Shown here piece after piece: positions 31,023 through 40,524 of a DNA stretch of 64,000 nucleotides; position 1 is the stretch's first letter, and every line of letters begins with the position of its first letter. The DNA is from Balneolaceae bacterium UBA3186 (GTDB taxonomy: Bacteria; Bacteroidota; Rhodothermia; Balneolales; Balneolaceae). Under the pieces are notes generated by a model. That model was not told where the DNA came from, searched no databases, and saw nothing but the letters and a program-made list of their open reading frames with translations. The stretch spans positions 1 through 64,000 of the forward strand of contig DEXK01000019.1 of NCBI GenBank assembly GCA_002364085.1. The letters run 5' to 3'. The translations under genes and the position numbers were made by a program.

Positions 31023-32867
31023 TCAATCTTTATCGAATTCTATTTTATCAGTCCATTCAGGCTGATCTTCTTTTGCAAAAACATACTCACCAATTACCAA
31101 ATAATCCATCTCTGTATTCATAAAGCATCGATACGCATCTTCAGGTGTACACACGATCGGTTCGCCCCTCACATTGAAACTGGTATTTACCACCATTGCG
31201 CATCCTGTTCTTTGTCTGAAAGCCTCTATTAAATTCCAGTACTCAGGATTCGTTTCTTTGTGAACAGTCTGTATCCGGGCAGAAAAATCGATGTGTGTTA
31301 TCGCAGGATAATCAGATCTTTGTACTGCAAGTTTTTCCCTTAGTGGCAACTGGTTATAATTTTTCGGTACCTGTTTTTTTAAATCTTCTTTTATTGATTG
31401 TACCAGCAACATATATGGTGAATCAGAATCCAACTCAAAATAAGCAGCTGCATGTTCTGCAAGGACTGATGGTGCAAAAGGTCTGAATGACTCCCTGTAT
31501 TTTATCTTCAGATTCAGCTTTTTTTGCATGTCCACACGTCTCGGATCGGCAATAATACTTCTTCCTCCTAATGCCCGTGGACCAAATTCCATTCTTCCGT
31601 TAAACCATCCAACCACATTTCCATTGTCAAGGATCTCAGCTGCTTTTTCATAAAGTTCGGAACCTGATATCTCAATAAATACAGGTTTAAACTTCCGTAA
31701 AGATCTTTCTACATCAATTTTATGATAATCAGGACCTAGATACGCTCCCTGCATTGAATCCGGAGTTTCCGGAACTCTCTCGTCTTTGAAATATATGTAT
31801 TGAGCAGCAAGAGCAGCACCAACCGCTCCTCCGGCATCTCCTGCCGCCGGTTGTATATACACGTCATCGAAAATTCCTTCGTTCTGAAGTTTTCCGTTAG
31901 CAACACAATTAAGTGCCACACCGCCCGCCAAACAAATAGCATTGGCTCCGGTTAATTTCTTAGCCTCTTTTGCCATCAAAATTACAACTTCTTCAGTCAC
32001 CATTTGAATTGCTAAAGCCAGATCTGCTTCGTGTTGCTCAAGTTCTGCTTCGTCTTCGCGACGGGGAAAGCCAAATAATTCTTCCCATTTTTTATCCTTC
32101 ACCATTCTCAATCCGGTGGCGTAATCAAAGTACTTTTGGTTTAACCAGATAGAACCGTCTGCTCTGATATCTACCAACTCGGATTTAATTTTAGTGATGT
32201 AATCCTGAAGTAATTCCGATTCGGGGTTCCCATAAGGAGCCAATCCCATCAGTTTATACTCTCCTGAGTTTACTTTAAACCCCAAGTAGTATGTGAACGC
32301 TGAATACAGCAATCCCAGCGAATGCGGAAATTTCAATTCGCGAAGAATTTTTATCTCATTTCCTTTTCCGTGACAGATAGAAGCCGTTGCCCATTCTCCA
32401 ACTCCATCAATAGTAAGAATAGCCGCTTCTTCAAATTTAGAAGGATAAAATGCACTGGCTGCATGACTTAAATGATGCTCCGGAAATAACAGAGTAACAT
32501 CTTCTTTGTCATATTCTTCAATTTCTTTTAGAGAATCATAGATCAGTTTCTTCAGGAACATCTTTTCCTTCAGCCAAACAGGAATAGCTGTGACAAATGA
32601 CCGAACTCCTTTTGGCGCAAATGACAGATATGTTTCAAGAAGTCGCTCAAACTTAAGAAAAGGCTTGTCATAGAAAGCAATGGCATCCATTTCATCAATG
32701 CTCAATCCGGAGTGTTCCAGACAATATTTAACTGCATTTTTCGGGAATGAAGCGTCGTGTTTATTTCGTGTAAATCGCTCTTCCTGAGCCGCTGCCACAA
32801 TTTTTCCATCTTGTATCAAACAAGCGGCAGAGTCATGATAAAAAGCAGAAATTCCTAGAATATTCAT
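31023..32867 (-). CDS. Carbamoyltransferase (NodU/CmcH/TobZ family)
   Basis: This 614-aa enzyme has the two domains of the family. The N-terminal Kae1/ASKHA-like part begins MNILGISAFYHDSAACLIQ and contains EHHLSHAASAFYPS and TIDGVGEWAT. The C-terminal YrdC-like half contains GWFNGRMEFGPRALGGRSI and NTSFNVRGEPIVCTPEDA. These enzymes make carbamoyl-adenylate from carbamoyl phosphate and ATP and carbamoylate a hydroxyl of a sugar, antibiotic or lipid. I start at ATG 32867; an earlier ATG at 32918 adds 17 residues outside the family. With DUF5989 and SxtJ downstream, it forms a conserved three-gene set of unknown product. Confidence 0.93.
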   Translation of the reverse strand: MNILGISAFYHDSAACLIQDGKIVAAAQEERFTRNKHDASFPKNAVKYCLEHSGLSIDEMDAIAFYDKPFLKFERLLETYLSFAPKGVRSFVTAIPVWLKEKMFLKKLIYDSLKEIEEYDKEDVTLLFPEHHLSHAASAFYPSKFEEAAILTIDGVGEWATASICHGKGNEIKILRELKFPHSLGLLYSAFTYYLGFKVNSGEYKLMGLAPYGNPESELLQDYITKIKSELVDIRADGSIWLNQKYFDYATGLRMVKDKKWEELFGFPRREDEAELEQHEADLALAIQMVTEEVVILMAKEAKKLTGANAICLAGGVALNCVANGKLQNEGIFDDVYIQPAAGDAGGAVGAALAAQYIYFKDERVPETPDSMQGAYLGPDYHKIDVERSLRKFKPVFIEISGSELYEKAAEILDNGNVVGWFNGRMEFGPRALGGRSIIADPRRVDMQKKLNLKIKYRESFRPFAPSVLAEHAAAYFELDSDSPYMLLVQSIKEDLKKQVPKNYNQLPLREKLAVQRSDYPAITHIDFSARIQTVHKETNPEYWNLIEAFRQRTGCAMVVNTSFNVRGEPIVCTPEDAYRCFMNTEMDYLVIGEYVFAKEDQPEWTDKIEFDKD

Positions 32868-32984
32868 CCGAAAAGTAAAATTATTGCAGGAAGATACGAA
32901 TCGTGGAATACTTGCCAAGTAGTTTCTTCCCGTCTGTTACTTTTGTACCTTTGTTTTTCTTAAAAATTCATCTGCGATTCATAT

Positions 32985-33866
32985 ATGATTATTTCTATGA
33001 CCGGATTTGGACGGGGCGAAGCTACTGAAAATGGCATAACCGCTACTGTTGAAATCAAATCCTTAAACAGCCGATATTTAGATCTCTCTATACGGCTTCC
33101 ACAACGGCTTCAGGACAAAGAACTTATTTTGAAAGAATTGGTTCAGAAAACCATCAGTCGTGGAAAATTGAATATTAATGTTCACGTCACTGAATCTGAT
33201 TCCGGTGAACCACACATCAAAGTAGATGAAGTTAAAGTAAAAGCTTACGCCCGTATTTTGCGAGAAGTCCAGGAAGCTGCGGGAATTGAAGGCAGTCTGA
33301 ACGTAAGAAATATTACCGGGTTTGGGGATGTTTTTATAACTCAGGAAGATGATGAAGAGATTCTTGCTGAAAAATGGTCTGTTGCCTTAAAAGCTTTGAG
33401 TAGCGCCTTGGAAAATCTGATTGCAATGAGAACGCAAGAAGGAAATCAGTTAAAAAATGATCTTATTGAGCGTATTGAAAATATCGAAGCCAATCTGAAA
33501 GATATTGAGAAAGTATCTAACGGCAGAGTTGAGGAAATAAGAAATAAGCTTCGTGATCGAATTCAGCAGTTATTTGACGACGAAAACTTTGATAAAGAAC
33601 GCCTTGAAACAGAAGTAGCTGTTATTGCAGATAAAATGGATATCACTGAAGAAATTGTGAGAATGCGTGCCCATTTAAAGTTCTTTATTGAGGCCATTGA
33701 ACAAGCTGAACCTGCCGGAAGAAGACTAAATTTCTTAACTCAGGAAATGAATCGTGAATTGAACACCATTGGTTCTAAAGCAAATGATTCTGAAATTGCG
33801 CATCACGTAGTTCGTTCTAAAGAAACGCTGGAGCAGATCAGGGAACAAGTACAAAACGTTGAATAA
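32985..33866 (+). CDS. YicC family protein (endoribonuclease-like)
   Basis: This 293-aa protein begins MIISMTGFGRGE, the YicC signature, with IKSLNSRYLDLSIRLP next. A coiled-coil middle and the C-terminal DUF1732 part follow (LKFFIEAIEQAEPAGRRLNFLTQEMNRE and the end NTIGSKANDSEIAHHVVRSKE). YicC is an RNase-like protein of E. coli that affects small RNA stability. The order yicC-gmk-rpoZ-coaBC is common and is kept here. A promoter-like TACCTTTG lies at 32946-32953. Between this gene and gmk is a perfect 17-bp hairpin. Confidence 0.93.
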   Translation: MIISMTGFGRGEATENGITATVEIKSLNSRYLDLSIRLPQRLQDKELILKELVQKTISRGKLNINVHVTESDSGEPHIKVDEVKVKAYARILREVQEAAGIEGSLNVRNITGFGDVFITQEDDEEILAEKWSVALKALSSALENLIAMRTQEGNQLKNDLIERIENIEANLKDIEKVSNGRVEEIRNKLRDRIQQLFDDENFDKERLETEVAVIADKMDITEEIVRMRAHLKFFIEAIEQAEPAGRRLNFLTQEMNRELNTIGSKANDSEIAHHVVRSKETLEQIREQVQNVE

Positions 33867-33876
33867 ACTAGATTTT

Positions 33877-33916
33877 AGTATTTAGTATTGAGACGCTTTT
33901 CTCAATACTAAATACT
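33877..33916. repeat. Perfect 17-bp hairpin just before gmk
   Basis: AGTATTTAGTATTGAGA (33877-33893) pairs with TCTCAATACTAAATACT (33900-33916), loop CGCTTT. It ends 10 bp before the gmk start codon, where a ribosome must bind. It has no T-run, so it is not a typical terminator. It may be a solo end of an inverted-repeat cassette or a translational control element. Confidence 0.75.
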
Positions 33917-33926
33917 CGGTACTAAT

Positions 33927-34496
33927 ATGAAAGGTAAAGTTATAATTCTTGTTGCTCCCAGTGGAGCCGGAAAAACCACGCTTGCAAAAAGACTCTTCAA
34001 AGATTTTGAGGATCTGAAATTTTCTGTTTCTGCCACTACCAGACCACCCCGTGAAGGCGAAGAAAATGGTAAGCATTATCATTTTTTATCTGACGAAGAA
34101 TTTCAAGCCAGAATTGATGAGAATGACTTTCTGGAATGGGAAGAATTCTATGGCGGAAAGAGATACGGTACTTTGCAATCAGAAGTTGATAAAAGCCTGA
34201 AATTAGGCTATTTTGTTCTGCTTGACATCGAAGTAAAGGGAGCCGTAAATATCAATGAAATATACGGCGATGAGTGCTTGAGCATTTTTGTTCAACCTCC
34301 TTCACTCGAAGTTTTAAAGCAGCGTTTAATAGCCAGAGGCACTGAAAATGAAGAAACTCTTGCCTTGCGACTTGAGCGTGCAAAAGAAGAACTTACATAT
34401 GCCGGTCGGTTTGATCGGGTTATTATTAATGATGATCTAGAGACTGCTTACTCTCAAATAAAGCAAGCTGTTCTCGAATTCATGAATTCAAATTAG
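33927..34496 (+). CDS. gmk: Guanylate kinase
   Basis: This 189-aa enzyme has the P-loop APSGAGKTTLAKRL at residue 10. The GMP-binding region follows (SATTRPPREGEENGKHYHFLS, shown to its edge), with LEWEEFYGGKRYGT and VLLDIEVKGA after it. It phosphorylates GMP to GDP, essential for nucleotide supply. All the expected motifs are intact and the length is normal. It is the second gene of the yicC operon, with rpoZ starting 5 bp behind. The hairpin immediately upstream may affect its translation. Confidence 0.96.
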   Translation: MKGKVIILVAPSGAGKTTLAKRLFKDFEDLKFSVSATTRPPREGEENGKHYHFLSDEEFQARIDENDFLEWEEFYGGKRYGTLQSEVDKSLKLGYFVLLDIEVKGAVNINEIYGDECLSIFVQPPSLEVLKQRLIARGTENEETLALRLERAKEELTYAGRFDRVIINDDLETAYSQIKQAVLEFMNSN

Positions 34497-34501
34497 AAAA
34501 T

Positions 34502-34795
34502 ATGCCAATTCGTACACTTGACATCGAAGAGTTGAAAAAGACAACCGGTAACAAATATGAGTTACTTGTGATCATGTCTAAAAGAGCTCGTCAAATTGCC
34601 GCAACTGAAAAATTAGAGCTTGATGAAAAGCTACAATATTTCGAAGGTTTTGAAGACGAAGATGAATTTTCATTCAATGAAGAACAAGAGCAAATTTCAA
34701 AGTCTTTCGAAAAACTTCCTCATGCAGTTCAACGATCTATTGCTGAAATGGAAGCCGGTAAAACTTATTTCCGTCGTCCTGAAGTAGAGGAATAA
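34502..34795 (+). CDS. rpoZ: RNA polymerase omega subunit-like protein
   Basis: This 97-aa protein matches the Bacteroidota-type omega subunit: an N-terminal IRTLDIEELKKTTGNKYELLVIMSKRARQI with the conserved KYELLVIMSKRARQI helix, an acidic linker (GFEDEDEFSFNEEQEQ), and a C-terminal VQRSIAEMEAGKTYFRRP. Omega helps assemble the beta' subunit. Its position between gmk and coaBC is the usual one, with 2-5 bp gaps on both sides. Confidence 0.85.
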   Translation: MPIRTLDIEELKKTTGNKYELLVIMSKRARQIAATEKLELDEKLQYFEGFEDEDEFSFNEEQEQISKSFEKLPHAVQRSIAEMEAGKTYFRRPEVEE

Positions 34796-34797
34796 AA

Positions 34798-35988
34798 ATG
34801 CTCTCCGGAAAGCGCATTGTTCTCGGTGTCACCGGAGGAATAGCAGCTTATAAAGCTGTCTTTTTACTACGAGAATTTCAAAAAGCGGGTGCTGAAGTAC
34901 GAGTCACGATGACTCCATCAGCCACTCGCTTTGTTGGTTTAGAAACCTTTGCGTCCCTTTCTCAAAATGAAGTTGCCGTTGAAATTTTTCCCGATGATAC
35001 TCAATCAACTGATTGGACACGTCACATAAACTGGGGAGAATGGGCTGATCTTTTTGTGATCGCTCCTTGTACAGCAAATACTCTTTCAAAAATAGCTTCA
35101 GGAATTTCTGATAATATGCTTACGAGTACAGTTCTTGCAGCTCGTTCGCCTATTTTGATCTGCCCTACTATGGATGGTGAGATGTATGAGTCTCCGACTG
35201 TAACTGAAAACCTTACAAAAGTTCAGGAATTCGGGTATCATGTGCTGGAGCCAACTTCCGGATTTTTGGCCAGTGGTTTAGAAGGAAAAGGCAGACTTCC
35301 TGAGTTCGAAGATATCCTGGAAAAAGCGTCTGAAATTATTGGCTCCATCGAGGGACCTTTAAAGGGAAAGAAAGTGGTTGTCACCGCCGGCCCCACCAGA
35401 GAATTTATTGACCCAGTTCGCTTTATCTCAAATCCAAGTTCAGGAAAAATGGGATTTGCAATGGCTGAAGCTGCAAAAAGATTAGGTGCTGAGGTCAAGC
35501 TTATCCACGGCCCTGTTTCCGCTCCAAAACCTGAAGGCATCCACACAACTTCCATCACAAGTGCTGCCGAATTATTTGAAGCTGTTAAAACCCAAGCTGA
35601 TGCTGATGTAATTATAATGGCAGCCGCTGTTTCAGATTTTACTCCTTCAAAAACATATTCACACAAAGTGAAGAAGGAAAGTGGTTCAAATTCAATCGAA
35701 CTTTCAAAGACTACAGATATTCTGGCATGGCTTGGTGAAAATAAGAAGTCGAATCAAATTTTGATCGGTTTTGCAATGGAAACAGAAGATCTGATCAAAA
35801 ATGCAACGAAAAAGCTTTCAAAGAAAAATACTGATTGGATTGTAGCTAATTCGTTAAGCACAGAAGGCGCTGGTTTCGAAGTAGATACTAATCACGTACA
35901 CTTGATAAGCAAAGATTCTGACACTGAATTCAGCGGAACCAAACAAGAAGTTGCTGAACTGGTTCTGGGAGAGATATTCCGAAAATGA
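34798..35988 (+). CDS. coaBC: Phosphopantothenoylcysteine decarboxylase / synthetase
   Basis: This 396-aa fusion has two domains. The N-terminal FMN decarboxylase (CoaC) shows GVTGGIAAYKAV, the active-site RHINWGEWADLFVIAPCTA, and CPTMDGEMY in place of the more usual APAMN. CoaB follows from about residue 185 with VVTAGPTREFIDPVRFISN and SSGKMG. It adds cysteine to 4'-phosphopantothenate and decarboxylates it, steps 2 and 3 of coenzyme A synthesis. It is the last gene of the yicC-gmk-rpoZ-coaBC operon. The decarboxylase's variant loop is worth noting but the rest is intact. Confidence 0.95.
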   Translation: MLSGKRIVLGVTGGIAAYKAVFLLREFQKAGAEVRVTMTPSATRFVGLETFASLSQNEVAVEIFPDDTQSTDWTRHINWGEWADLFVIAPCTANTLSKIASGISDNMLTSTVLAARSPILICPTMDGEMYESPTVTENLTKVQEFGYHVLEPTSGFLASGLEGKGRLPEFEDILEKASEIIGSIEGPLKGKKVVVTAGPTREFIDPVRFISNPSSGKMGFAMAEAAKRLGAEVKLIHGPVSAPKPEGIHTTSITSAAELFEAVKTQADADVIIMAAAVSDFTPSKTYSHKVKKESGSNSIELSKTTDILAWLGENKKSNQILIGFAMETEDLIKNATKKLSKKNTDWIVANSLSTEGAGFEVDTNHVHLISKDSDTEFSGTKQEVAELVLGEIFRK

Positions 35989-36033
35989 GTTTCGTTTATT
36001 CGAAATAAAAAGTACAAATTGTAATATTTAAAG

Positions 36034-36129
36034 GTCATTTCACGGCGAATGCCTGAAATCTGGATTTTGATCATTTTTAGAAATAGAGTTTTAAAACTCA
36101 ATTTAGATTCCTGCCTCCGCAGGAATGAC
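36034..36129. repeat. GTCAT...ATGAC repeat before the MBL hydrolase gene
   Basis: Begins GTCATTTCACGGCGAATGCC and ends CTCCGCAGGAATGAC. The outer and inner arms match those of the unit at 30621-30715, with a different centre. Confidence 0.65.
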
Positions 36130-36158
36130 TTTATCACAACAATAAAAAATACTGATCT

Positions 36159-37034
36159 ATGAGCTTATCAAAAACCACGCTGGGAAATTTTGAATTGTAT
36201 ACCATCGAAACAGGTGACTTCAAACTAGATGGCGGTGCTATGTTCGGCGTTGTTCCTAAAACATTATGGTCACGAGGTATTGAAGCAGACGAAAAAAATC
36301 GAATTCAGATGACCATGCGCTGCTTATTGATCAAATCAAAGGCTACAGATAAGCTCTATTTGATTGATAATGGACTTGGAACAAAGTTCAATGAAAAGCT
36401 CATGAAGATATATCAGGTAGATTTCAGCAAGCATACCATGGAAAAATCTTTTGCAGAACATGGCTTTAGTTTTGAAGATGTGACCGATGTGATCTTTACT
36501 CATTTACATTTCGATCATTGTGGTGGGACTTCATACTATGATGAATCCGGAAATCAACAATACACCTTCCCCAATGCTGAATATCATGTAACTAAATCTC
36601 ATTGGGAAACAGCTACCAATCCTAATGCCCGCGAAAAAGCTAGTTTTCTTTCGGAAAATATGGCACCGCTTAAAGAGACTGACAAATTAAATCTGATTGA
36701 CGATGATCACATTTATGAAGAAGGGCTGTCTTCAATTATTGTTAATGGACATACACTCGGTCAACAGCTTCCACTCATTGAAGGAGATGGAAAAAAGATC
36801 TGTTTTGTTGCTGACCTTCTTCCCACTCATGTGCATGTTCCTCTTCCTTGGGTAATGGGATATGATATGTATCCGGCTGAAACACTTAAAGAAAAAGAAA
36901 ATTTTCTGGAACGTGCTGTTAAGGAAGATTTTTATTTATATCTGGAACATGATTACTACAAAGAGATTATCACTCTTAACTCAGAAAACAACAAATACTC
37001 TGTAAAAGATTCGTTCACTCTTAGTGAAATATAA
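36159..37034 (+). CDS. Metallo-beta-lactamase fold hydrolase
   Basis: This 291-aa cytosolic protein has the MBL zinc motif VIFTHLHFDHCGG (HxHxDH) near residue 112. The third metal ligands are in NGHTLGQQLP, with the conserved Asp in CFVADLLP and a late HDYYKE supplying a final His. It resembles quorum-quenching lactonase-like or other MBL-fold hydrolases; the substrate cannot be read. No signal peptide. The gene stands alone between coaBC and the DUF4175-like gene. Confidence 0.85.
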   Translation: MSLSKTTLGNFELYTIETGDFKLDGGAMFGVVPKTLWSRGIEADEKNRIQMTMRCLLIKSKATDKLYLIDNGLGTKFNEKLMKIYQVDFSKHTMEKSFAEHGFSFEDVTDVIFTHLHFDHCGGTSYYDESGNQQYTFPNAEYHVTKSHWETATNPNAREKASFLSENMAPLKETDKLNLIDDDHIYEEGLSSIIVNGHTLGQQLPLIEGDGKKICFVADLLPTHVHVPLPWVMGYDMYPAETLKEKENFLERAVKEDFYLYLEHDYYKEIITLNSENNKYSVKDSFTLSEI

Positions 37035-37102
37035 GCTACAATAAAGCTTCTCATTTACGGTTTTTTAGAACATATTAGGCAGGATTTCCTTTTCTTAAGA
37101 TT

Positions 37103-40100
37103 ATGGCAAAAAACCATCAACATTCTAAGTCAGAACAGATAAAAAAAGAACTCCATCAAGCTTTTGATAAACTTGATCGTCGTTTCTTTATATCAAATAT
37201 AATTACATGTATATCTGTTTTATTGTTTGTTGTTTTATTGCTAATAACTATAGAAGAGTTTCAATTTCTAAGTTCTCTAGCTAAATATGTTTTTTTATTT
37301 TTGGGTATTGCCTCGGCTGCTTCTTTATTTTTTTGGTTGAGATCAAGAAATAAATTAGACCCCTTTCAGGTTTTTTACAGGAAATTTGCTCACAGTGAAC
37401 ATATTGAAGAAATAAACTACTTTCTGGATCTGGAAAAAGATGACTTGGCCGATCCTTCTCTTGTAAATGCAGCCCTCGAGAGAAACCTTTCCTCTATTGA
37501 TTTCCTAAAATTTAAGGACCGGCTTGATGCTTATTCTGAATCACAATATGAGACTCAATTCTTTAAAACCTCTCTGAAATTTTCAGTAGGCTTATTAGTT
37601 TTTTTCTTGATTACAGCCTTTACATTTCCTGAAGGAACCAAGAGAGCTTTTTATATTTGGAAAACTTTTGAAAAACCAAATCCCTACACATTTACTGTTA
37701 CTCCCGGTGACGTTACTCTGGAGCAGGGAGCTCCATTTTCAGCAAGTATTAATTTTGAAAATAATCAAACACCAAAAACCGTAAGCCTCTTCGTTAAAAC
37801 TTCTGTTGAAGAAGATTTTCGATCTTTGAATATGGATCCTTCACCTTCAGGATTTATATCCATTCCTTTTAATTTATATAACCACCTCGAGTATTATATA
37901 GAAATGGATGAATTCCAATCGGAATTATATAATGCGTCTGTACAATTGAGACCTAGATTTTCAGAACTAACTTCAATCGTGAACGCTCCTACTTATACTG
38001 GTTTAGACTCCTCTTCTCAATCCTATCCTTTTTCTTTAATACGTGCTTATCAGGGGTCTGAAATTAATCTTACCGGAGAATTAAATAAAGATATTGATGC
38101 ACTTGATATTTCATCGAGTAGTAATAGTCTGGATAGTAGTTTCGTAGAGCAAAAGAAATTATTTGCCCGATTTTTAGTTTCCAAGCCTGATACGATCTCT
38201 TTTAGTTTGAAGGATGGAAATGGACTACAAAATAAAAATCCATTTCAATTTATAATTGAACCAATTATCGATGAACATCCAATTGTGGAATTAGTAGAGC
38301 CTTCTGCCTCTTTTGAAATGGTTCAACCAAAAAACCTGACTCTTACTTATAAAGCTACTGATGACTTCAATATTACCAGAGCTCAGCTTAAATACGAACT
38401 TAAAAAGGCTTATGTAGACAACCCTATATCTGGTTCAATAAACCTAAACCGGCCCGTTAATGGAGTTTTACAGCGATTTAGTTGGGAACTTTTCGAACTG
38501 GACCTTTCTCCATTAGATGAACTCACTTTTTGGATTGAAGCTTCCGATAACGATGGCTACAATGGACGTAAAACATCACGCTCACAAGAGATTGTATTAA
38601 CAGTTCCATCTTTGGTCGATTATTTTGAATCACTAAATGATAAAGAAGAGGAAGTAGATACAGATCTTGAATCGATTTCTGAATCGTTTAAAGAAATGAG
38701 CGAAACTTACGAACAATTTGAAGAGAGCCTCAAGCAAGACCCCGAGATCAATTATGAAAACCAGAGACAACTGGAAGACGCTGTAAATAAACAAGAAGAG
38801 GTTCAGAAAAAAATAGACGAGCTAAATAAAAAGTTTGAGGAAATAAAAAAGGAACTGAGTGACAACAATCTTTTAAGCGAAGAAACTCAGAAGGCTTATG
38901 ATGAGCTCAAAAAACTGATGGAAGAAATTGATGACCCCGGATTGCGTGAAGCACTAGAAAAGCTGAGAGAGAACATTCAACAACTCAGTCCTGAGCAACT
39001 GCGCAGAGCTATGGAAGATGTTGAGTTTAATGAAGAAGACTATAAAAAAAGAATTGAACGAACTATAGAACTGTTCAAGCAACTTAAGTTGATGTCCGAT
39101 ATGGAAAAGCTCGCAAAATCTTTTGAAGATCAGGCGAGACAAGAACAAGAGTTAGCCGAAAATCCGTCATCTAATAAAGAAACTGAAAATAAGCGAAAAG
39201 AAGATCTTGAACAGATAGAAAAACTAAAAGATGCCATAGATGATCTATCTGAAAATACATCAGACAAAACAAAACAGCCTGTTTCGGAATTTCAGAATGA
39301 AGCCAAAGAAGAACTTGAAAAACAGATAGAAGATAAAATAAAAGAGTGGCTTGAAGAACAACAAAATCAAGACAGTGAATCCGACAGTGAAAGAAATGGC
39401 CAACAACAGCCTCAACAAAACCAACAGCCAAACCTACAAAAACAATATCAGCAATTAGCTGAGAAAACAAGAAGCCAAATGCAGGCCATGGGGCAACAGC
39501 AAGAACAGATCAATGTTGCGGGCTTGCAATATGTAATGCATTCTTTGTTAACTCTTTCTACTGAACAAGAAGATCTTGTGTATTTATCTCAACAAACTGA
39601 AGACAGAAGTCTTGCATATGTTGAACTTGCGCGTGTTCAAAGAAATGTAGAGCAGATCTTTGGAGCTCTTTCAGACACTTTGTTTAACCTTTCTAAATCT
39701 ATTCCACAGTTTTCGAATCAGATCAATACAAAATCGATTGAATTAAAAGGACAACTAGAACGTGCACTTTCACAAATGGCTGAACGACATCAAAGGAATT
39801 CAACAGTTGCTTCCCGACAGGCTTTTGGGGGCATTAATGAAATTGCGTTTTTGATTGCTAATCTCTTAGAACAACTTCAGAATAACAGCGGCTCAGGACA
39901 AAGTGGAAATGGTACACCGCAATCAATTCAACAAATGATAGAGCAGCTTGGTGAAATGAAGGGCAATCAACAGCAGCTTAATGAACAGCTTCAACAGATG
40001 ATCAACGATATGCAAGGAGAGCGATTATCTAATGATCAAATGCAGCGTTTGAATGAACTTGCTAAACAACAGAACAGGATACGGAAACAACTTCAGGAAT

Positions 40101-40483
40101 TACAAGAAAATGGAGGACTTGAAGGTGACAGAGCCGGAAGCGAAATTCAGAGAATGATTGAGGATATGGAAGATACCATAAATGATCTTCGAGGAGGCGC
40201 TGTAGACCCAAACTTAATAGAACGTCAACAGAATATATTAACTCGCATGCTTGATGCTGAAAAATCAATGCAAGAACGTGATGAAGAAGAAAAAGAACGA
40301 GAAGGAAAAAGCCCCGCAAACTTTGAAAGAACCAGCCCTTCAGATATCACATTAGAAGAATTGGAAAAACAGATAAGATCTAGACTTAATGACCCTAACT
40401 TCACTAAATATTCACCAGACTATCAAAAACTGATAGAGCGTTATTTTGAGTTGTTGAAAAAAATACAAGAGAGAAATAGTTAG
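37103..40483 (+). CDS. Giant DUF4175-like membrane protein
   Basis: This 1126-aa protein has two adjacent N-terminal helices (about residues 29-50 and 60-79) and a third at about 158-175. A beta-rich periplasmic region (residues 190-500) follows, with repeated strands such as YTFTVTPGDVTLEQG. The last 600 residues form a Gln/Glu/Lys-rich coiled coil (EEVQKKIDELNKKFEEIKKE; QQQPQQNQQPNLQKQYQQL). The pattern matches DUF4175 proteins, which in this group lie near BatA-type VWA genes, as here (41272, convergent). An envelope-spanning structural or stress role is likely but unproven. Confidence 0.65.
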   Translation: MAKNHQHSKSEQIKKELHQAFDKLDRRFFISNIITCISVLLFVVLLLITIEEFQFLSSLAKYVFLFLGIASAASLFFWLRSRNKLDPFQVFYRKFAHSEHIEEINYFLDLEKDDLADPSLVNAALERNLSSIDFLKFKDRLDAYSESQYETQFFKTSLKFSVGLLVFFLITAFTFPEGTKRAFYIWKTFEKPNPYTFTVTPGDVTLEQGAPFSASINFENNQTPKTVSLFVKTSVEEDFRSLNMDPSPSGFISIPFNLYNHLEYYIEMDEFQSELYNASVQLRPRFSELTSIVNAPTYTGLDSSSQSYPFSLIRAYQGSEINLTGELNKDIDALDISSSSNSLDSSFVEQKKLFARFLVSKPDTISFSLKDGNGLQNKNPFQFIIEPIIDEHPIVELVEPSASFEMVQPKNLTLTYKATDDFNITRAQLKYELKKAYVDNPISGSINLNRPVNGVLQRFSWELFELDLSPLDELTFWIEASDNDGYNGRKTSRSQEIVLTVPSLVDYFESLNDKEEEVDTDLESISESFKEMSETYEQFEESLKQDPEINYENQRQLEDAVNKQEEVQKKIDELNKKFEEIKKELSDNNLLSEETQKAYDELKKLMEEIDDPGLREALEKLRENIQQLSPEQLRRAMEDVEFNEEDYKKRIERTIELFKQLKLMSDMEKLAKSFEDQARQEQELAENPSSNKETENKRKEDLEQIEKLKDAIDDLSENTSDKTKQPVSEFQNEAKEELEKQIEDKIKEWLEEQQNQDSESDSERNGQQQPQQNQQPNLQKQYQQLAEKTRSQMQAMGQQQEQINVAGLQYVMHSLLTLSTEQEDLVYLSQQTEDRSLAYVELARVQRNVEQIFGALSDTLFNLSKSIPQFSNQINTKSIELKGQLERALSQMAERHQRNSTVASRQAFGGINEIAFLIANLLEQLQNNSGSGQSGNGTPQSIQQMIEQLGEMKGNQQQLNEQLQQMINDMQGERLSNDQMQRLNELAKQQNRIRKQLQELQENGGLEGDRAGSEIQRMIEDMEDTINDLRGGAVDPNLIERQQNILTRMLDAEKSMQERDEEEKEREGKSPANFERTSPSDITLEELEKQIRSRLNDPNFTKYSPDYQKLIERYFELLKKIQERNS

Positions 40484-40524
40484 CTTCTAAATAATCATAC
40501 AACTTGTATTAAAAGGTCTCTTAT

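Noticed and set aside
32868..32918. Upstream extension of the carbamoyltransferase start
   Set aside because: The family begins at MNILGISAFYHDSA; the added 17 residues match nothing expected.
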